64,000 nt of DNA from an uncultured Collinsella sp. (GTDB lineage Bacteria; Actinomycetota; Coriobacteriia; Coriobacteriales; Coriobacteriaceae): contig CABUDS010000002.1 of the NCBI GenBank assembly GCA_902490405.1, positions 46,453 through 110,452 of the forward strand, given 5' to 3'. Position 1 is the first letter of the stretch; each line of letters opens with the position of its first letter. The position numbers were made by a program, and so were the translations under genes. Below, piece after piece: positions 1 to 8,755 of this stretch. Under the pieces are notes generated by a model, which had not been told where the DNA came from, searched no databases, and was given only the letters and a program-made list of their open reading frames with translations.

Positions 1-1
1 C

Positions 2-697
2 CGCCTGGAGCTGTTCCGCCGCGGCGTGGCCATTGCCGACAACGGCGACTTTAACAACGCCACCGCGCGCCTGGCGGCCGACGCCTTGGACAACGGCACC
101 AATATCGCTGCCGAGGACCTGCCCGACAACCTGGACGATATCGACGGTAGCCACAACGGCAAAAACTACGTGGCGTACACCTTCTATATCCGTAACGCCG
201 GCAAGACCGATCTGGGCTACAGCGCCAAGCTCAAGGTGGTCAGCGCCAGCAAGGGCGTGGAGAAGGCGGCGCGCGTGAGGGTGTATCGCAACGGTGAGCC
301 CACCACCTACGCGGCTGCCGCGGCGGATGGCAATCCCGAGCCCAACACCAAGCCGTTTGCGTCCAAAGACGTGGTGACGACCATTAGCCACGCGAACTTC
401 CGCGTGGGCGATGTGGACAAATACACCGTGGTCATTTGGCTAGACGGCGACGACCCGGAGTGCGTGGACAAGATCATCGGCGGCGCAGTGGAGTTTGGCT
501 TCGATTTTGATTCGTCCGAGACCGATGACACGAGCCTGTTCATTAAGTTCGTGGAGGATATTGCCGACACCCTGACCGGCAACGACCCCATTAGCGCGAG
601 CGGTAACGAGGCGCCCGATTACTACAAGGAGCACAACGTGACCTGGAGTAACCGCCGCAACCAAAAGAACTCGCCTGCAGGCGATGGGGACAAGTAG
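2..697 (+). CDS. SipW-dependent surface protein, 5'-truncated (TasA/camelysin-like)
   Basis: The reading frame is open from the window edge, so the N-terminus and any signal peptide are missing; 231 residues remain and end at a TAG. The protein has a beta-rich extracellular look (VAYTFYIRNAGKTDLGY, then KLKVVSASKG) typical of TasA/camelysin-like SipW substrates. Near the C-terminus it carries VVIWLDGDDPEC, the same motif seen in the other SipW substrates of this window. The tail is polar and asparagine/lysine rich. I infer it is secreted by one of the signal peptidases encoded at 14.6 and 19.4 kb. A strong hairpin follows. The family link rests on the shared motif and location, not on a signal peptide. 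Confidence 0.7.
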   Translation, partial: RLELFRRGVAIADNGDFNNATARLAADALDNGTNIAAEDLPDNLDDIDGSHNGKNYVAYTFYIRNAGKTDLGYSAKLKVVSASKGVEKAARVRVYRNGEPTTYAAAAADGNPEPNTKPFASKDVVTTISHANFRVGDVDKYTVVIWLDGDDPECVDKIIGGAVEFGFDFDSSETDDTSLFIKFVEDIADTLTGNDPISASGNEAPDYYKEHNVTWSNRRNQKNSPAGDGDK

Positions 698-704
698 GGC
701 GAAC

Positions 705-744
705 AAGCGCCGGGCCGGGATTGAATTCCCGGCCCGGCGCTTTT
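705..744. terminator. Bidirectional rho-independent terminator
   Basis: A perfect 15-bp GC-rich stem (706-720 with 727-741) with a TTGAAT loop and flanking A and T runs. It lies between two convergent genes and can serve both. Confidence 0.9.
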
Positions 745-745
745 G

Positions 746-1258
746 CTATACAGAGTCGTTGTCGTTAGAGGTGCCGCCGTTGCCCGCGGCGGCATCCAGC
801 AGGAACAGTCGCAGCGCGAGATTGATCGCGTAGCCCGGTTTGACCTGCGCGGCGTCTCCCATGCGTTCGCCCAGGTCGCCACAGTAGGCGTAAACATCGC
901 GGATGAGGTCCGCGCCCGAGAGGGTAAACATGTAGCCCGCGTCCGAAAGCGCGTTGGGTGCTGCGGGCAGTCCCGCGGCCGCACAAAAGCTCGCAAGGTC
1001 GGGGCCCATGACGGCCTCGTAGTCGATTGCGTGGCCGTCGTCCTGGGCGGCCCACTCCTGCTCGCGGGTGTACGACAACGCCGCCGCCAGCACAAAACTG
1101 GGCGTGGGGGCGTTGACGTCATCGGTGGTGGCGACGAGCTTGCCGGCCGCCTGCGTGACCAGCCAGGCGACTTCGCGCTGACAGCGAACGGCTTTGCGCA
1201 TCACCGGCTTGATCGATCCGGCAGAAACGCTTCCCTTGGGTTGAGTGGCGGCAGCCAT
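746..1258 (-). CDS. Hypothetical protein, 170 aa
   Basis: Not recognised. It is a soluble, alanine-rich protein without signal peptide or membrane segment. The start ATG has GGGAGG six bases upstream on the minus strand. The middle of the protein (about residues 90-150) alternates acidic and hydrophobic residues and looks alpha-helical. It converges on the truncated surface-protein gene and shares its terminator. Codon use is like that of the neighbours. Confidence 0.6.
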   Translation of the reverse strand: MAAATQPKGSVSAGSIKPVMRKAVRCQREVAWLVTQAAGKLVATTDDVNAPTPSFVLAAALSYTREQEWAAQDDGHAIDYEAVMGPDLASFCAAAGLPAAPNALSDAGYMFTLSGADLIRDVYAYCGDLGERMGDAAQVKPGYAINLALRLFLLDAAAGNGGTSNDNDSV

Positions 1259-1658
1259 GGGGCCCTCCCAACAAATAGCCCGTTAGGCAGGCATTAATTT
1301 CTCGTTCTGCACCAGTATAGCGAGCGGGGGAGGGCTAAGGGCAAAGCTCGGTGGGGGATGTATGAGCGTGTTGGCATGGAGCCGCGGTCGCAAACCTTAA
1401 GAGATGCTTATGACTTTGCGGGAGAGCGTGGCCAAATAAAGTAAATATTGTCCACATGTCCCACACATAATCCGAGGTAAACCCATGATTCCGCCGGAAT
1501 GTAGGACCTCGAAAACTCATAAGGAAATCATAAGAATTATGGTATCCTCAATTCCAAATTTTAAGGATGGGCAAGCAACATCCAACACGAAAGCACGGGC
1601 TCCCCTTCCGGGCTTCTCGAGGGTCATCTGGGATGAATGGGGAAAGAAAGGGGTCCGT
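1259..1658. other. 400-bp intergenic region between divergent genes
   Basis: No coding potential that I trust. The right half (1420-1560) is AT-rich compared with its surroundings and probably holds the promoter of the SipW substrate at 1659, but no clear -35/-10 pair stands out. A GC-rich stretch at about 1590-1620 precedes the ribosome binding site. No riboswitch family is recognised. Confidence 0.4.
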
Positions 1659-2459
1659 ATGGATACCAAAGCATTAAAGAAGCAGATGGGCGCCGCCATC
1701 GCCATGGTGCTGGTAGCAGCCGTAGCGTTGGGCTCTGCCACGTTCGCATGGTTTGTGACTAACAACAAGGTCGACGCCACCACGAGCACGATTTCTGCTC
1801 AGTCGAACGCAGCATACATGACGATTGCAAATGGCACGACGGGCGCCAATGCGACCGATACCACCTCGGTCAAAACTGAGGTCACAACCAAGCCTCTTTA
1901 TCCTGCTACATACGGTGAGCAAGATGCTACAAAGAAGGGCACTTGGATGACTGGCTTTGGCACTACGCTTGATGATGGCACCCTTAGCGGCTCCCTTGTC
2001 GAGTGCAAGGATCCGACTGGGACCGCAAACGCTGGCTCCACTGCCGCTGCGCTCGCAGGTGACTACATTCTTCAGCAGGACTACAACATCAGCTCTAAGG
2101 GCCAGAATCTTACTGGCCTTCAGGTCGAGAAGGTTACGGTCGCGAAGGACTCTACGTCGAACTCCGAGCTTGCTAAGGCACTTCGCGTGCTCGTCACTAA
2201 TGCTGACGGCACCGCTTGGGTTGTTTACGGGCAGAAGGCCGATAGCGCAGATTACGAGTGCAAGCTTTCCTCTGATACCAGCAACGCCGCAACCGTATCC
2301 CTTGGCGACGTTACGGCAAAGCTGGACACCGCGGTTCACGTGTACCTCTACTACGAGGGCAAGGATGCCAAGGTCACCACGAGGAACCTGCAGGATAACA
2401 AGCTGACCGCCACTGCAAAGGCGACAGTGTTCTTCACCGCAACTGCGGACAACAAGTAA
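1659..2459 (+). CDS. SipW-dependent TasA-like surface protein
   Basis: 266 aa. The ATG at 1659 was chosen because a purine-rich ribosome binding site (GGAAAGAAAGGGG) precedes it and it yields a proper signal peptide; an in-frame upstream extension would bury that signal. The N-terminus is two lysine-rich turns, a hydrophobic stretch (residues 9-28) and then SATFAWFVTNNKV, the SipW-cognate motif. The mature protein is Thr/Ala/Asp-rich and beta-like. The C-terminal family motif is weak here (VYLYYEGKDAKV) and lacks the cysteine. Sequence just after the signal (ATTSTISAQ) is nearly identical to the next gene, so the two are recent paralogues. Likely exported and assembled at the surface. Confidence 0.8.
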   Translation: MDTKALKKQMGAAIAMVLVAAVALGSATFAWFVTNNKVDATTSTISAQSNAAYMTIANGTTGANATDTTSVKTEVTTKPLYPATYGEQDATKKGTWMTGFGTTLDDGTLSGSLVECKDPTGTANAGSTAAALAGDYILQQDYNISSKGQNLTGLQVEKVTVAKDSTSNSELAKALRVLVTNADGTAWVVYGQKADSADYECKLSSDTSNAATVSLGDVTAKLDTAVHVYLYYEGKDAKVTTRNLQDNKLTATAKATVFFTATADNK

Positions 2460-2486
2460 TCGCAGCTACGATTTATGGCTTGCGAA

Positions 2487-2519
2487 GGGCAGGTTCCCAG
2501 CCCGGGATCCTGCCCTTTT
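2487..2519 (+). terminator. Terminator or attenuator between two SipW substrates
   Basis: GGGCAGG (2487-2493) pairs with CCTGCCC (2509-2515), an inner TCCC/GGGA adds to the stem, and TTTT follows. It lies between two paralogous genes, so it may tune their ratio rather than fully separate them. Confidence 0.75.
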
Positions 2520-2543
2520 CCTTAACGAAGGGAGGCGACGGGT

Positions 2544-3488
2544 ATGCACGATTCGGTAAAGAAGCTTAAGGTTCAGCTTGTTGGGGCGGCGTTGACCGTC
2601 GTCGTCTCGGCGGTGGCGCTTTCTGCGACTACCTACGCATGGTTTGTCTCCAATAGTAGGGTTCATGCAACTACGAGCACCATTTCCGCTCAAGCGAACG
2701 GCATGGTGCTGCAAATTGCAAAGGGCAAAGACTTTAATCATGACGGTTCGGATAAACAGACCACTGCCAGCTCTATGGGTCACGAAATCAGCCCTTCATC
2801 GACGAACGATGCGCGGTCTTGGTTTGTTCCCAAGTCCTGGCAGGGCACCGATGTCTCCAGCTACCAGAAGGCCAACACGGACGCTAGCGGCAAGTACACG
2901 CTGACGAGCGGCACCGATTCCTATTATGCCTACGTCGCCGCTGACTACACCCTCTACACCGTGACGAACACGGGTATCGCGGACGTTTATCTGGATGGCA
3001 CGAATCCTGTCACCATCAAGCCTTCCGGCAACGAAACGGATGAATGGTTCAAGAAGATTAAGGGCAGCCTACGCGTCGGCATTGTTATCAATGACGATCT
3101 TAAGGTCGTTTATGCTCCCATTGAACCTTCGACTACTGAGCATGGCAACGACGCCTCCTCAACGACCGGTTGGAGTTGCGTCGCAGCCGAAGGAACGACG
3201 ACCCAAGCGCCGTCGTATGCGCATGTTGCCAGCACGACCCTAATTGACCAGAACAGCGGCGATTGGGCCGCCACTGGATCGGGCGACTCTTATTCCAAAC
3301 CTGTTGGAGCAAATCCGCAGGCCATCGCGAAGAACGTTGGCTACAACGGCACGAATATGAAGATCGTCATCTGGATGGAGGGCACCGATTCCGACTGTCA
3401 AAACTGGTCCGAGCAGGGCAAGAACACCACTGCTCCGACCTTTGACGTAACGGTCAGCTTGGTCGGTATCGTTCCTGATTCCAAGTAG
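2544..3488 (+). CDS. SipW-dependent TasA-like surface protein
   Basis: 314 aa, starting at an ATG with GGGAGG ten bases upstream. The signal peptide has a short basic start (MHDSVKKLK), a hydrophobic core to about residue 27, and the SipW motif TTYAWFVSNSRV. Beta-rich mature region, low in charge. The C-terminus carries IVIWMEGTDSDC about 36 residues before the end, the family motif. It follows the paralogue at 1659 after an intergenic terminator. Likely cleaved by an ER-type (Ser/His) signal peptidase and displayed on the cell surface. Confidence 0.82.
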   Translation: MHDSVKKLKVQLVGAALTVVVSAVALSATTYAWFVSNSRVHATTSTISAQANGMVLQIAKGKDFNHDGSDKQTTASSMGHEISPSSTNDARSWFVPKSWQGTDVSSYQKANTDASGKYTLTSGTDSYYAYVAADYTLYTVTNTGIADVYLDGTNPVTIKPSGNETDEWFKKIKGSLRVGIVINDDLKVVYAPIEPSTTEHGNDASSTTGWSCVAAEGTTTQAPSYAHVASTTLIDQNSGDWAATGSGDSYSKPVGANPQAIAKNVGYNGTNMKIVIWMEGTDSDCQNWSEQGKNTTAPTFDVTVSLVGIVPDSK

Positions 3489-3518
3489 GACAAGCACTGA
3501 CAATAACTTAGACAAAGG

Positions 3519-3553
3519 ACGAGGGCCAGTTCAGGATTGAACTGGCCCTCGTT
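3519..3553. terminator. Bidirectional terminator
   Basis: A perfect 15-bp stem (3519-3533 with 3538-3552), GGAT loop, followed by TTGTT. It separates the surface-protein gene from the convergent methyltransferase gene. Confidence 0.88.
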
Positions 3554-3576
3554 TGTTAATGCAAAAAGCGGCTTGG

Positions 3577-4839
3577 CTACAGCCCGTACACCTCAACCAT
3601 GGCCTCGCCGATGCGGTGAGGCACGCCGGTAACCAGAGCGTTACCCATGCAAAAAGCTCGATGGCCATCGGTCATGCCCGTGTCGGTCCAGCCCTTCGGG
3701 AATCCCTGGAGCTGATCGAGTTCGTCGGGGACAAGACGACGGAAACGACCGTCGGGGCATTCGATGACATGTTTGAATCGGCTGGCTCCCGTGCCGCCTT
3801 CGCCTGTGAGAATCGTTCGGCTCGGTTTGTCGACGGCATCCGGGAAGCTCATGGCTCCCTCGGAATACGTGTACGTAAAGCCCGTCTTCTTGTTGGCGCG
3901 CTCTTCGCGCTTGCTGCCCTTGAGGTAGCGCCAGTCGGGAAGCTTTTCGTCAGAGATGTAGAACTGCTCTGGAACAAGTGCCTCATCGACAAGCACATCG
4001 CCAAGCACGCGGCGCTCGCCGTGATAGTCCTCAGTGAAGTCGCACGTCAGAACATGACAGCCCTGCATGACGCCAGCGTTTTTGAACTGCGATGTCTTTT
4101 GACCAACGCCAAAGCGAGTCGAGTTCTCATAAGGGTCGGGCAGGACATCGAGCTCCGTCATTTCGTCGGGATAGATGGCAGGGAAAGCCTTTGCCATGAC
4201 GCCGTTGTGCATGCGGCCAACAAGATCGACCTTGCTGGCGTTCTTCTCGCAGAAGATGTAAACGCGCTTGCGACGCTGGGGGAAACCGTATTCTGCTGAG
4301 TTGACAACGCGCCATTCGACGGTGTAATCGAGATCGGCGAGGCAACTCAAGATGATGGCAAAGTCGCGACCGCGCTGAGATGCGGGTGACTTGAGCAGAC
4401 GGTCAACGTTCTCAAAGAGACCGAAGCGGGGCTTCTTCATCTCGAGGAAGTGATGGATATCCCACCAAAGGACACCCTTCTTGCCCTCGATGCCGTGCGC
4501 CTGATTGAGTGGACGCGCAACAGAATAGTCCTGGCAAGGAAAGCCACCGACGACCATTTGCACGTCGGGGATTTCGATCTCGCCGGCCTCAGCCTGCTCA
4601 AGTACCTTATTGATATCTTCATTGACGACAGAATCCTCGCCAAAGCGATCCATGTAGCAACGGGCCGCAAATTGGCGAGCCTTGGTTCCAGGTGGCTCCC
4701 ACTGGTTGGCCCAAATGGTGCGGAAGGGGCCGGCGGGCTTCATATAAAACTCGGGATGGCGCGGGTCGGCATAGCCTTCAAGACCCAGCCGAAATCCACC
4801 GACGCCCGCAAAAAGCTCGGCAATGTTAATCTCAGACAC
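3577..4839 (-). CDS. DNA (cytosine-5) methyltransferase of a type II R-M system
   Basis: 420 aa. It transfers a methyl group from S-adenosylmethionine to C5 of cytosine to protect host DNA. Motif I is AELFAGVGGFRLG (residues 7-19), the catalytic PCQ has Cys102, ENV is at 143-145 and the QRRKR motif VIII at about 188-192; the C-terminal GNALVTGVP helix closes the fold. The GTG start was chosen because GGAGA precedes it and it sits directly before motif I; the open frame continues another 176 codons upstream without family similarity and over the divergent gene. It is divergent from a Sau3AI/MutH-type endonuclease, so I infer recognition of GATC with modification of its cytosine, as for M.Sau3AI. 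Specificity is not visible from sequence alone. Confidence 0.93.
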   Translation of the reverse strand: MSEINIAELFAGVGGFRLGLEGYADPRHPEFYMKPAGPFRTIWANQWEPPGTKARQFAARCYMDRFGEDSVVNEDINKVLEQAEAGEIEIPDVQMVVGGFPCQDYSVARPLNQAHGIEGKKGVLWWDIHHFLEMKKPRFGLFENVDRLLKSPASQRGRDFAIILSCLADLDYTVEWRVVNSAEYGFPQRRKRVYIFCEKNASKVDLVGRMHNGVMAKAFPAIYPDEMTELDVLPDPYENSTRFGVGQKTSQFKNAGVMQGCHVLTCDFTEDYHGERRVLGDVLVDEALVPEQFYISDEKLPDWRYLKGSKREERANKKTGFTYTYSEGAMSFPDAVDKPSRTILTGEGGTGASRFKHVIECPDGRFRRLVPDELDQLQGFPKGWTDTGMTDGHRAFCMGNALVTGVPHRIGEAMVEVYGL

Positions 4840-4980
4840 GTTTCTCCAATCGCTACTGTGTCCGTTTATGGTGCTCACAACAATAACCGATCGAGCGGAC
4901 AAGATCAAGCCCTCAATTTTATGGAGGAAATTGCTGCCCTGAACTACCATGGGGCTAACTGCGACTTTCGGAGGTACCCT
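4840..4980. promoter_or_regulatory. Divergent R-M promoter region with two GATC sites
   Basis: A 141-bp spacer between the methyltransferase and endonuclease start codons, so both promoters must lie here or inside the genes. It contains GATC at 4889-4892 and 4903-4906, 14 bp apart. If the system recognises GATC, its own methylation state could affect its transcription; that is inference. Confidence 0.5.
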
Positions 4981-6486
4981 GTGTCCAAGAAGCACCTCGA
5001 CTTCAGGCGTATGCTTGACGATACCGATTTTTCTGACCCCTCTAGCATCGAGCGGTATGCTGCCAGTCTCGACGGGATGACGTTTCGCGATATTCTTGAG
5101 CTTGGTATTGCGCCGGAGGGGGAGAGTGCGCCCAAGGACTTTGGCTCCAAAAAGTACAAGGGCGGTATGGGGACCCTGATCGAGGAGCGTTACTTTGGCT
5201 ACAAGGCCAACAGCGACGACCGGCCGGACTTTCCCGAGGCGGGCGTCGAGCTTAAGGCAACGTGTTTTGACGTACTTAAAGACGGTCGTAAATCTGCCGG
5301 TGAACGTCTTGTCTTGACGATGATTCCCTACGACCGCCCCGTTTCGCTCGACTACGACAGCTCGCATCTCAAGACCAAGCTCAGCAATATCCTGCTGATT
5401 TACTACGGCCGCGACCGCTCAATCGACAAATACGACCAGCGCATTGAGCGTGCAGTCATGGTTCGTCTGCCCGAAGAGGATATGAAGATCATTCGTGCCG
5501 ACTATGAGAAGATCATTTCGTACATTCAGGATGGTCGCGCGGACGAGCTGTCGGAGGGCATGACAACCTACCTCGGTGCCTGCACAAAGGGAGCCACCGA
5601 GGCGACAATGTGGGTTGACCAGTATTACGAGTACTTCAACACCGATACGGGCGAGATCGAGCACCGTCGCGCAAAGCGTCGCGCCTTTTCGCTCAAGCGC
5701 TCGTATATGGACTACGTACTCCACACCTATGTCCTCGGTGCCCCGCGCATCGGCGAGAGCATCGTTCAAGCTGACGACGAGTCCATTGATTTCGAAAGCT
5801 ACGTAACTGGACTTATCGAGCGACACTATGGCGAAACCGATCGCCAGATTGCGGAGCAGTACGGCCTGGAGTATACGGGCAACAAGGCGCAATGGACGAC
5901 GCTCGTTTATCGTATGCTCGGCATTAAAAGCAATGCCGCCGAGGAGTTCGTTAAGGCTGGGATTTCCGTTCGAGCTGTTCGCGTTAATAAAAATGGCCAC
6001 ATCGAGCAGGCGATGTCCTTCCCGCCATTTGAGTTTAAGCGGCTGATCAATGAGGACTGGGAAACGTCTCCTTTCCACGCATACCTCGAAACCAATCGAT
6101 TCTTTTTCGTTGTGTTCCGTGAGGACCATGAGGGTGTGCTGCATCTCGACCGTTGTTTGTTCTGGGCAATGCCGGCAAACGAAATCGAAGGCCCCGCAAA
6201 GGCTTGCTGGGACGAGGCGAGAAAGGTTATTCGCGAGGGAGTTAAGCTCAATCCGTATAGGGATTCGGCCGGAAAGCTCAAAGTGACTAACAATCTGCCT
6301 GGTATGGCCGCCAATCCAATCGTTCACGTTCGTCCGCATACATCGAAAGCGGCGTACAGATTCGCCGACGGAACTGAAATCGGCGATATCGCGAAGAACG
6401 CCTACGAGCTGCCCGACGGACGCTGGATGACCAGGCAATCGTTCTGGTTCAACAAGAGCTATCTGGAGCACATTCTGGGGTTGTAG
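4981..6486 (+). CDS. Sau3AI/MutH-family type II restriction endonuclease
   Basis: 501 aa, close to the size of Sau3AI. The GTG start has a perfect GGAGG six bases upstream; the longer open frame upstream overlaps the divergent gene and has no such site. The MutH-type active site is complete: Glu69 (TLIEERYFG), Asp83, Glu90 and Lys92 in PDFPEAGVELKAT, the D-x6-E-x-K arrangement of MutH and Sau3AI. The C-terminal half is the second, MutH-like DNA-binding domain typical of this family. Paired divergently with a C5 methyltransferase. It should cut unmethylated DNA, probably at GATC. Confidence 0.9.
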   Translation: MSKKHLDFRRMLDDTDFSDPSSIERYAASLDGMTFRDILELGIAPEGESAPKDFGSKKYKGGMGTLIEERYFGYKANSDDRPDFPEAGVELKATCFDVLKDGRKSAGERLVLTMIPYDRPVSLDYDSSHLKTKLSNILLIYYGRDRSIDKYDQRIERAVMVRLPEEDMKIIRADYEKIISYIQDGRADELSEGMTTYLGACTKGATEATMWVDQYYEYFNTDTGEIEHRRAKRRAFSLKRSYMDYVLHTYVLGAPRIGESIVQADDESIDFESYVTGLIERHYGETDRQIAEQYGLEYTGNKAQWTTLVYRMLGIKSNAAEEFVKAGISVRAVRVNKNGHIEQAMSFPPFEFKRLINEDWETSPFHAYLETNRFFFVVFREDHEGVLHLDRCLFWAMPANEIEGPAKACWDEARKVIREGVKLNPYRDSAGKLKVTNNLPGMAANPIVHVRPHTSKAAYRFADGTEIGDIAKNAYELPDGRWMTRQSFWFNKSYLEHILGL

Positions 6487-6543
6487 CGATTCTGCATAGG
6501 ATTCTCGGCAGCGTTCTGTTCGTAACGCCGATCTTTCAGTTCG

Positions 6544-6582
6544 CGGTTCCGCCTCGCCATTACCTATGACGAGGCGGAACCG
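6544..6582. terminator. Hairpin between convergent genes
   Basis: A perfect 13-bp stem (6544-6556 with 6570-6582) with a 13-base loop. No strong T run follows on either strand, so termination efficiency is uncertain. It lies between the endonuclease and the DUF4143 gene. Confidence 0.6.
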
Positions 6583-6639
6583 TAGCTTCGATGACCCAAT
6601 TGCCAGTCACGAATATCAAGTGGTTCGTCATGCGGTGCG

Positions 6640-7938
6640 CTACGCTCGCAGCGCTCCAATGGGGAACACGTAGACGTCGTGCTCGGCGTCGTAGCGGCAG
6701 AAGGGCGAGGTTGCGGTGATGACGGCGCAGAACTCCGGTTGGGGGTTGCGCGCTGCAGGGTTCAGAGCGACCTTGCGGCGCAGACGCTCGATGTTGCGGA
6801 TTCCGTCGCTAACCTTGGATTCGCCGAGCTTGATTTCTATCGCTGCCCAGCGGCCATCGTTCAGCTCGATGATGGCATCAACCTCAAGCCCGTCGGAGTC
6901 GCCATAGTAGTGGAGCGAGCCCGGATGCGAACCGGGCAGGCACGAGGTGTAGACGCTCAGATCGTGAATGCACAGAGACTCAAAGAGCAGGCCAAAAGTC
7001 TGGCCATCCGCAAGGAGCCTTTCGGGGTTCATGCCAAGCGCGGTTGCGGGAATGGAAGGGTCGGCAAAATAGCGCTTTGGTTTGGTGCGCAGGCGGGACT
7101 TTGCGCGGACGGGCGCATCCCAACCGGGCAGATTTACGATCGCATACATGCTCTCCAGCATGTCGAGGTAAAACGCCACGGTTGAAGTTGCCGGCTGGGC
7201 ATCGCTGTCGCCCAACGAGGCGTCTGCCGCAATGGTGTTGAGCGTAGCAGAGGTCGCAACGTTGCGGGCGAGCGAGGACACGATGTGTCGCGCCGTAGAC
7301 CCCACGCCTCCTTTTTGCGGAACGCTGACTTCGTACATGGCATCGAGATACTGGTTAACGACCTCTGCGGCCATCTGGGGGCTCGCCCCGACAAGCGCCG
7401 GCCATCCCCCGCAACAAATCGCGTCGGCCAGCATGGGGAGCGAGCCTGTATAGGCGGAAGTTTCGAATGATCCTTCGAATAGGTTTTTCAGCGAAACGGA
7501 TCCCGTTGAAAGCCCTCGTTCCCAAAGCGTCATGGTGCTCATGTCGAGACGAGCTATGCGACCGGCGCCGCTGTGAGTGACAGAGTCTTTTGCCGGCGTC
7601 GACGACCCGGTGAGGATAAAGAGGCCCTTCTCGCCGCCGGATGCATCTACGGCGCGGCGTGTGGCGTCCCATGTTGCTGGGGTCTCTTGCCACTCATCGA
7701 TGACGTGCGGCTTATTGCCCTGAAGAGCGAGCGAAGGATCGGCTTCGACCAACAACTTTACGTTTGGGTCGTCGAGATGAACGACGCTCTCACCGAATGC
7801 GAGCGCGGTCCATGATTTACCGCACCACTTTGTGCCCCGAATCTCGACCGCACCAAAAATCTGAAGCAGGGTTTGCAGCCGTTCGTCCAAAAGACGAGGA
7901 CGGTAGGATTTGGGCTGTTCCGAACCATAAGAAATCAT
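6640..7938 (-). CDS. AAA/DUF4143 family ATP-binding protein
   Basis: 432 aa. A P-loop-type N-terminus, with the Walker A region changed to EIRGTKWCGKSWTA (about residues 25-38), is followed by a Walker B-like HVIDEWQ, a sensor segment LFILTGSS, and a C-terminal DUF4143 domain whose tail (DGLEVDAIIELNDGRWAAIEIKLG) has the D-x(n)-E-x-K look of a restriction-like fold. The ATG at 7938 was chosen because it directly precedes the conserved start and lies downstream of the tandem repeats; another in-frame ATG at 7989 falls inside a repeat. Function is unknown; such proteins are scattered accessory genes in gut anaerobes and have been suggested to act in defence or DNA transactions. Confidence 0.85.
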   Translation of the reverse strand: MISYGSEQPKSYRPRLLDERLQTLLQIFGAVEIRGTKWCGKSWTALAFGESVVHLDDPNVKLLVEADPSLALQGNKPHVIDEWQETPATWDATRRAVDASGGEKGLFILTGSSTPAKDSVTHSGAGRIARLDMSTMTLWERGLSTGSVSLKNLFEGSFETSAYTGSLPMLADAICCGGWPALVGASPQMAAEVVNQYLDAMYEVSVPQKGGVGSTARHIVSSLARNVATSATLNTIAADASLGDSDAQPATSTVAFYLDMLESMYAIVNLPGWDAPVRAKSRLRTKPKRYFADPSIPATALGMNPERLLADGQTFGLLFESLCIHDLSVYTSCLPGSHPGSLHYYGDSDGLEVDAIIELNDGRWAAIEIKLGESKVSDGIRNIERLRRKVALNPAARNPQPEFCAVITATSPFCRYDAEHDVYVFPIGALRA

Positions 7939-7967
7939 GATTTGATAAACCTCACTACCTGCGTATA

Positions 7968-8059
7968 CTCGATTTTCGAGGATAATCATACTCGATTTTC
8001 GAGGATTTTCGCACTGGATTTCCGAGGATATCTGGATTCGATTTTCGAGTTTTGCCCTA
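7968..8059. repeat. Four tandem 23-bp repeats upstream of the DUF4143 gene
   Basis: Four units start at 7968, 7991, 8014 and 8037, exactly 23 bp apart. Each begins with the imperfect palindrome CTCGATTTTCGAG; copies one and two are perfect, copies three and four have two and one changes. The array fills most of the gap between the DUF5710 gene and the DUF4143 gene, which lie in the same direction, and its last unit overlaps the DUF5710 stop codon. An operator array or iteron-like site read by a dimeric protein is likely. Confidence 0.85.
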
Positions 8060-8755
8060 TAGGTAGATCCCCTCGCACAGGGTCTTGTGAAACTGGGTGT
8101 GGTGATCGCGTGCCCAGGTGAAGAGTGCCTGGTCAAAGTTGCTCTGACTGGCGGGGATGCCAAAGACGCCGGCGACTTTCACGCGCACGAACTCCAATGC
8201 GGGCAGCTTGTTGATGGCCGTGAGCGCAAACGGCGACGTGGGCTCCTCGAACAGGTAATGGCTGCCTTGCAGCGCGCCGCAGGCGGTGCAGGTGCTGGCG
8301 AGCGATACGGTCTTGGTGGTGCGCGACGTTACGGGCTTGTAGCCGCAGCGCTCGCGCAGGTAGTCGCGGATCTCGGCCGGCACGCAGCCCAGCGCGGGGA
8401 CGATAGCTATGGCGTTGGCGCGGGCGGTGTCGATCGCGATGTGGCCCGTGTCGTCCATGGCGGGTACTGCGCCGGGCGCAGCCTTGCTGCCCGAGTCCTC
8501 GGCTACCCGATACGGAATGCCAAAGGCCGTGACCGTTGTCTGCTCGTGGCACTTCCAGCATTCGCGCTTGCCCAGCACCAGGTAGATGTAGGGCGCGCTG
8601 GGGTCGGAGCGATCCACGCCGGGCAGCCACGCGGCAAAGGGCTCGGGGTTGACGCCATCGGGCACGTACCAGATCTTTTTGATCCGGTCCCACTTGGCGC
8701 CCAGGGCTTTGGCCTCGTCTTTGTGCAAAAAGGGAACATCGAGCTCGGTGCGCAT
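8057..8755 (-). CDS. DUF5710 domain-containing protein
   Basis: 232 aa. Residues 1-35 (LDVPFLHKDEAKALGAKWD, then KKIWYVPDG) are a DUF5710 domain, a short motif often attached to DNA-processing or mobile-element proteins. Two CxxC pairs follow, CWKC near residue 65 and CTAC near residue 165, suggesting a zinc ribbon split across the protein. The ATG at 8755 has AGGAG six bases upstream; further upstream codons in the same frame are not conserved-looking. It lies upstream of, and in the same direction as, the DUF4143 gene. Function unknown. Confidence 0.75.
   Translation of the reverse strand: MRTELDVPFLHKDEAKALGAKWDRIKKIWYVPDGVNPEPFAAWLPGVDRSDPSAPYIYLVLGKRECWKCHEQTTVTAFGIPYRVAEDSGSKAAPGAVPAMDDTGHIAIDTARANAIAIVPALGCVPAEIRDYLRERCGYKPVTSRTTKTVSLASTCTACGALQGSHYLFEEPTSPFALTAINKLPALEFVRVKVAGVFGIPASQSNFDQALFTWARDHHTQFHKTLCEGIYL

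Noticed and set aside
7968..8059. CRISPR array
   Set aside because: The four 23-bp units are contiguous, with no spacers of constant length and no cas genes nearby.
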